Source: JAJBWD01 sp041821285
GTDB lineage: Bacteria; Bacillota; Clostridia; Clostridiales; Clostridiaceae
Assembly (NCBI GenBank): GCA_041821285.1
Contig: JBGUER010000074.1
Span: forward strand, 1 to 15,291
Reading direction: 5' to 3'
DNA: 15,291 nt
Below are positions 13,568-15,291 of the stretch, in pieces; positions within the stretch are counted from its first letter, which is position 1; each line of letters starts with the position of its first letter. The translations under genes and the position numbers were made by a program. The notes beneath the pieces were generated by a model. The model was not told the origin of the DNA and made no database searches. It was given only the letters and a program-made list of their open reading frames with translations.

Positions 13568-13638
13568 AAACACATACAAGATTCAATATAAGTACCTCAG
13601 TCAAGTTAGACAGAGGTACTTATATTGTGTATGTGTTT
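13568..13638. terminator. Large bidirectional hairpin terminator at the end of gltBD
   Basis: Outer arms AAACACATAC/GTATGTGTTT (10 bp), an uneven internal loop (AAGATT against T), then inner arms CAATATAAGTACCTC/GAGGTACTTATATTG (15 bp, perfect), then three more pairs past an A-A mismatch. T-rich tracts flank both sides. It sits five bases from the gltD stop, so it most likely ends the glutamate synthase transcript. It also bounds the surface-protein remnant. Confidence 0.8.
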
Positions 13639-13643
13639 TAATT

Positions 13644-15089
13644 TTAGCCTATTAAGAATGAATCTCCCATTAGATATTCATCTATTTTTTTAGCAGCAAC
13701 TCTTCCTTCATGCATTGTTTTAACTACTAAAGATTGACCTGTTGACATGTCACCGGCAGTGAAAACTTTATCTACATTAGTCATCTTATTATTATCCGCT
13801 TTAACATTTCCTCTTGGATCTAGGTCTAGATTTAAATCTTCTATTAATCCACAATGATTAGGATTTGTAAATCCCATAGCTATTATTAACATATCTACAT
13901 CTAATTCAAATTCTGATCCCTGTTTTTCTTTAAATGTAAATCTACCATTTTCATCTTTGGACCATTCAACTTCCAAGGCTTTTATTTTTTTAAGATTTCC
14001 ATCTTCACTTATTAGTTCTTTAGTAGAGATATTCCATCTTCTTTCACAGCCTTCCTCATGAGAAGTTGTAGTTTTTAATATTCTAGGATAATCAGGCCAA
14101 GGACAAGTTTCATCTCTTTCTTTTGAAGGGCAAGGCATTATTTCAAATTGATATACTTTTTTAGCACCTTGTCTTATAGAGGTTCCAACACAATCAGAAC
14201 CAGTATCTCCACCACCTATTACAACTACTACTTTATCTTTTGCATTTATTTCTTTGAATTTTTTATTGTCCTTTTTAAGTTCACCAGAAACTATTCTATT
14301 TTGAAGTGTTAAAAAATCCATAGCAAAATGTACGTCTTTTGTATCACGACCTATAACATTTAAATCTCTTGGAATAGAACATCCTCCAGTTAATAAAATA
14401 GCATCATATTCTAAGAGTTCTTCTATATCTAAGTCTTTGCCAACAAGAGTGTTTGGTTTTAATATTACACCTTCTTCTTCCATTACTTTAAGTCTTCTGT
14501 CAATAACCCATTTTTCAAGTTTAAAATCAGGGATCCCATATCGCAATATTCCGCCTAATTTCTTATCTTTTTCATAAAGGTCAACCGTATGACCGACAGA
14601 GTTTAGTTCTATAGCGGCAGACATACCAGCAGGTCCAGAACCAACTATAGCTATATTTTTACCTGTTCTTATTTTTGGTGGATTTGGTTTTACATAGCCT
14701 TCTTCAAAAGCTTTTTCTATAATTGCATATTCTATTTCTCTTATTGAAACAGCATCTCTATTAACAGCCAAAGTACAAGAACCTTCACATAGTGCAGGAC
14801 ATATTCGAGCAGTTATTTCTGGGAAATTGCTTGTTAAAGTTAAACTATCATATGCTTGTTTCCATTTACCTCTATAAAACAAGTCGTTCCAATCAGGAAT
14901 AATATTTCCAAGGGTACATCCATAGTTGCAAAAAGGGGTTCCACAATTCATACATCTTGAAGCTTGCTCTTTCATTTCATCTTCAGAAAGAGAAATATAA
15001 ACTTCTTTATAATCTTTCTTTCTGTCTTCTATTTTTCTTTTAGAAAAGTTTTTTCGATTATATTCTTTAAATCCAGTTAATTTACCCAA
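13644..15089 (-). CDS. gltD: Glutamate synthase (NADPH) small subunit
   Basis: Passes electrons from NADPH through FAD and two [4Fe-4S] clusters to the large subunit, which makes two glutamates from glutamine and 2-oxoglutarate. 481 residues, normal for the family. Seen: MGKLTGFKEY at the start; cluster cysteines 46, 49, 54 and 58 (CMNCGTPFCNYGC) and 97, 101 and 105 (CPALCEGSC); the FAD-binding loop VGSGPAGMSAA (149-159); the second nucleotide-binding loop GGGDTGSDC (292-300); AMGF near 425; and the FAD-closing TAGDMSTGQSLVVKTMHEGR. The start is TTG at 15089, with AAGGGGGGA about five bases upstream. It follows the large-subunit gene by 12 bases and ends at a large terminator. Proteins of this type also occur alone as electron-bifurcating partners, but the adjacent gltB supports the standard role. 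Confidence 0.96.
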   Translation of the reverse strand: MGKLTGFKEYNRKNFSKRKIEDRKKDYKEVYISLSEDEMKEQASRCMNCGTPFCNYGCTLGNIIPDWNDLFYRGKWKQAYDSLTLTSNFPEITARICPALCEGSCTLAVNRDAVSIREIEYAIIEKAFEEGYVKPNPPKIRTGKNIAIVGSGPAGMSAAIELNSVGHTVDLYEKDKKLGGILRYGIPDFKLEKWVIDRRLKVMEEEGVILKPNTLVGKDLDIEELLEYDAILLTGGCSIPRDLNVIGRDTKDVHFAMDFLTLQNRIVSGELKKDNKKFKEINAKDKVVVVIGGGDTGSDCVGTSIRQGAKKVYQFEIMPCPSKERDETCPWPDYPRILKTTTSHEEGCERRWNISTKELISEDGNLKKIKALEVEWSKDENGRFTFKEKQGSEFELDVDMLIIAMGFTNPNHCGLIEDLNLDLDPRGNVKADNNKMTNVDKVFTAGDMSTGQSLVVKTMHEGRVAAKKIDEYLMGDSFLIG

Positions 15090-15101
15090 TTCAATCCCCC
15101 C

Positions 15102-15291
15102 TTAAGAAACTCTTTCTGTTTTAATTTTTAGTAGTATATTTTCATATTCTATAGGAATAACTCTTTTAATTAATTTTATATTTTCTTTGAAATTATCAAG
15201 AATATATTTTGCTTTTTCACTGTTTGTAAGGTTATAATGTTCTTTTAATAAATCATGAACTACAGTTTCATATTTAGTTCCTTCTATTGAA
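15102..15291 (-). CDS. gltB: Glutamate synthase large subunit, C-terminal end only (cut by window edge)
   Basis: The minus strand is open from the right edge for 62 codons plus the stop (TAA, 15104-15102). The translation includes KYETVVHDLLKEHYNLTNSE, KAKYILDNFKENIKLIKRVI and PIEYENILL. This matches the end of large glutamate synthase subunits, where a helix pair (SEKAxxIL-x-NF) is followed by a VxPxEY-type motif after the beta-helix domain. Position and spacing (12 bases before gltD, same strand) support the call. The catalytic amidotransferase and synthase domains lie outside the window. Confidence 0.85.
   Translation of the reverse strand, partial: SIEGTKYETVVHDLLKEHYNLTNSEKAKYILDNFKENIKLIKRVIPIEYENILLKIKTERVS

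Overview
The window is a chromosomal stretch of a very AT-rich, low-GC Gram-positive anaerobe, most likely a Clostridium in the strict sense. Reasons: codon third positions are overwhelmingly A/T; Shine-Dalgarno (SD) sites are strong AGGAGG/GGGGGG types, often with TTG starts; terminators are U-rich hairpins; and the gene content is clostridial (a DUF3867-like protein, a 2-hydroxyacyl-CoA dehydratase-activase operon, fructose-bisphosphate-type L-lactate dehydrogenase, a YitT protein). No tRNA, rRNA, CRISPR array, insertion sequence or phage gene was seen.

Layout. 1-2147 (-): a methyl-accepting chemotaxis receptor running off the left edge, divergent from a glycerophosphodiester phosphodiesterase (2296-3027, +). 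3028-3518 holds no intact gene, but has a hydrophobic reading frame continuing in phase after the phosphodiesterase stop, plus hairpins. Then a DegV lipid-binding protein (3519-4400, +) and ldh (4645-5589, +), the latter behind two inverted repeats. ldh converges on a small clostridial protein of unknown function (5623-6198, -) through a shared hairpin terminator. 6377-8689 (+) encodes a fusion of a catalytically dead CPBP-type membrane domain and an M1 zinc aminopeptidase. Next to it, between convergent genes, lies a cluster of operator-like palindromes (8739-8815). A two-gene unit follows on the minus strand (VanZ-like membrane protein, then a YitT/DUF2179 membrane protein, 8852-10115).

10221-13154 (-) is a tightly overlapping three-gene operon: two paralogous DUF2229-type activase-related proteins and a BadF/HgdC-type [4Fe-4S] ATPase. 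It resembles the parts of the large fused clostridial activase split into separate genes. No dehydratase alpha/beta subunit or CoA-transferase is visible beside it, so its electron acceptor is unknown. 13238-13563 (+) holds the wreck of a sortase-anchored surface protein (Big_2-like Ig domain, degenerate LPxTG signal, membrane anchor, basic tail). The right end is a glutamate synthase operon on the minus strand: the end of the large subunit (15102-15291) followed by gltD (13644-15089), closed by a large hairpin.

The metabolic genes fit a fermenting anaerobe: lactate formation (ldh), nitrogen assimilation (gltBD), phospholipid head-group salvage (phosphodiesterase), fatty acid handling (DegV) and radical-type dehydration chemistry (activase operon). 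Most likely to repay further work are the dead-CPBP/M1 fusion, the palindrome cluster between convergent genes, the orphan activase operon and the two gene remnants.
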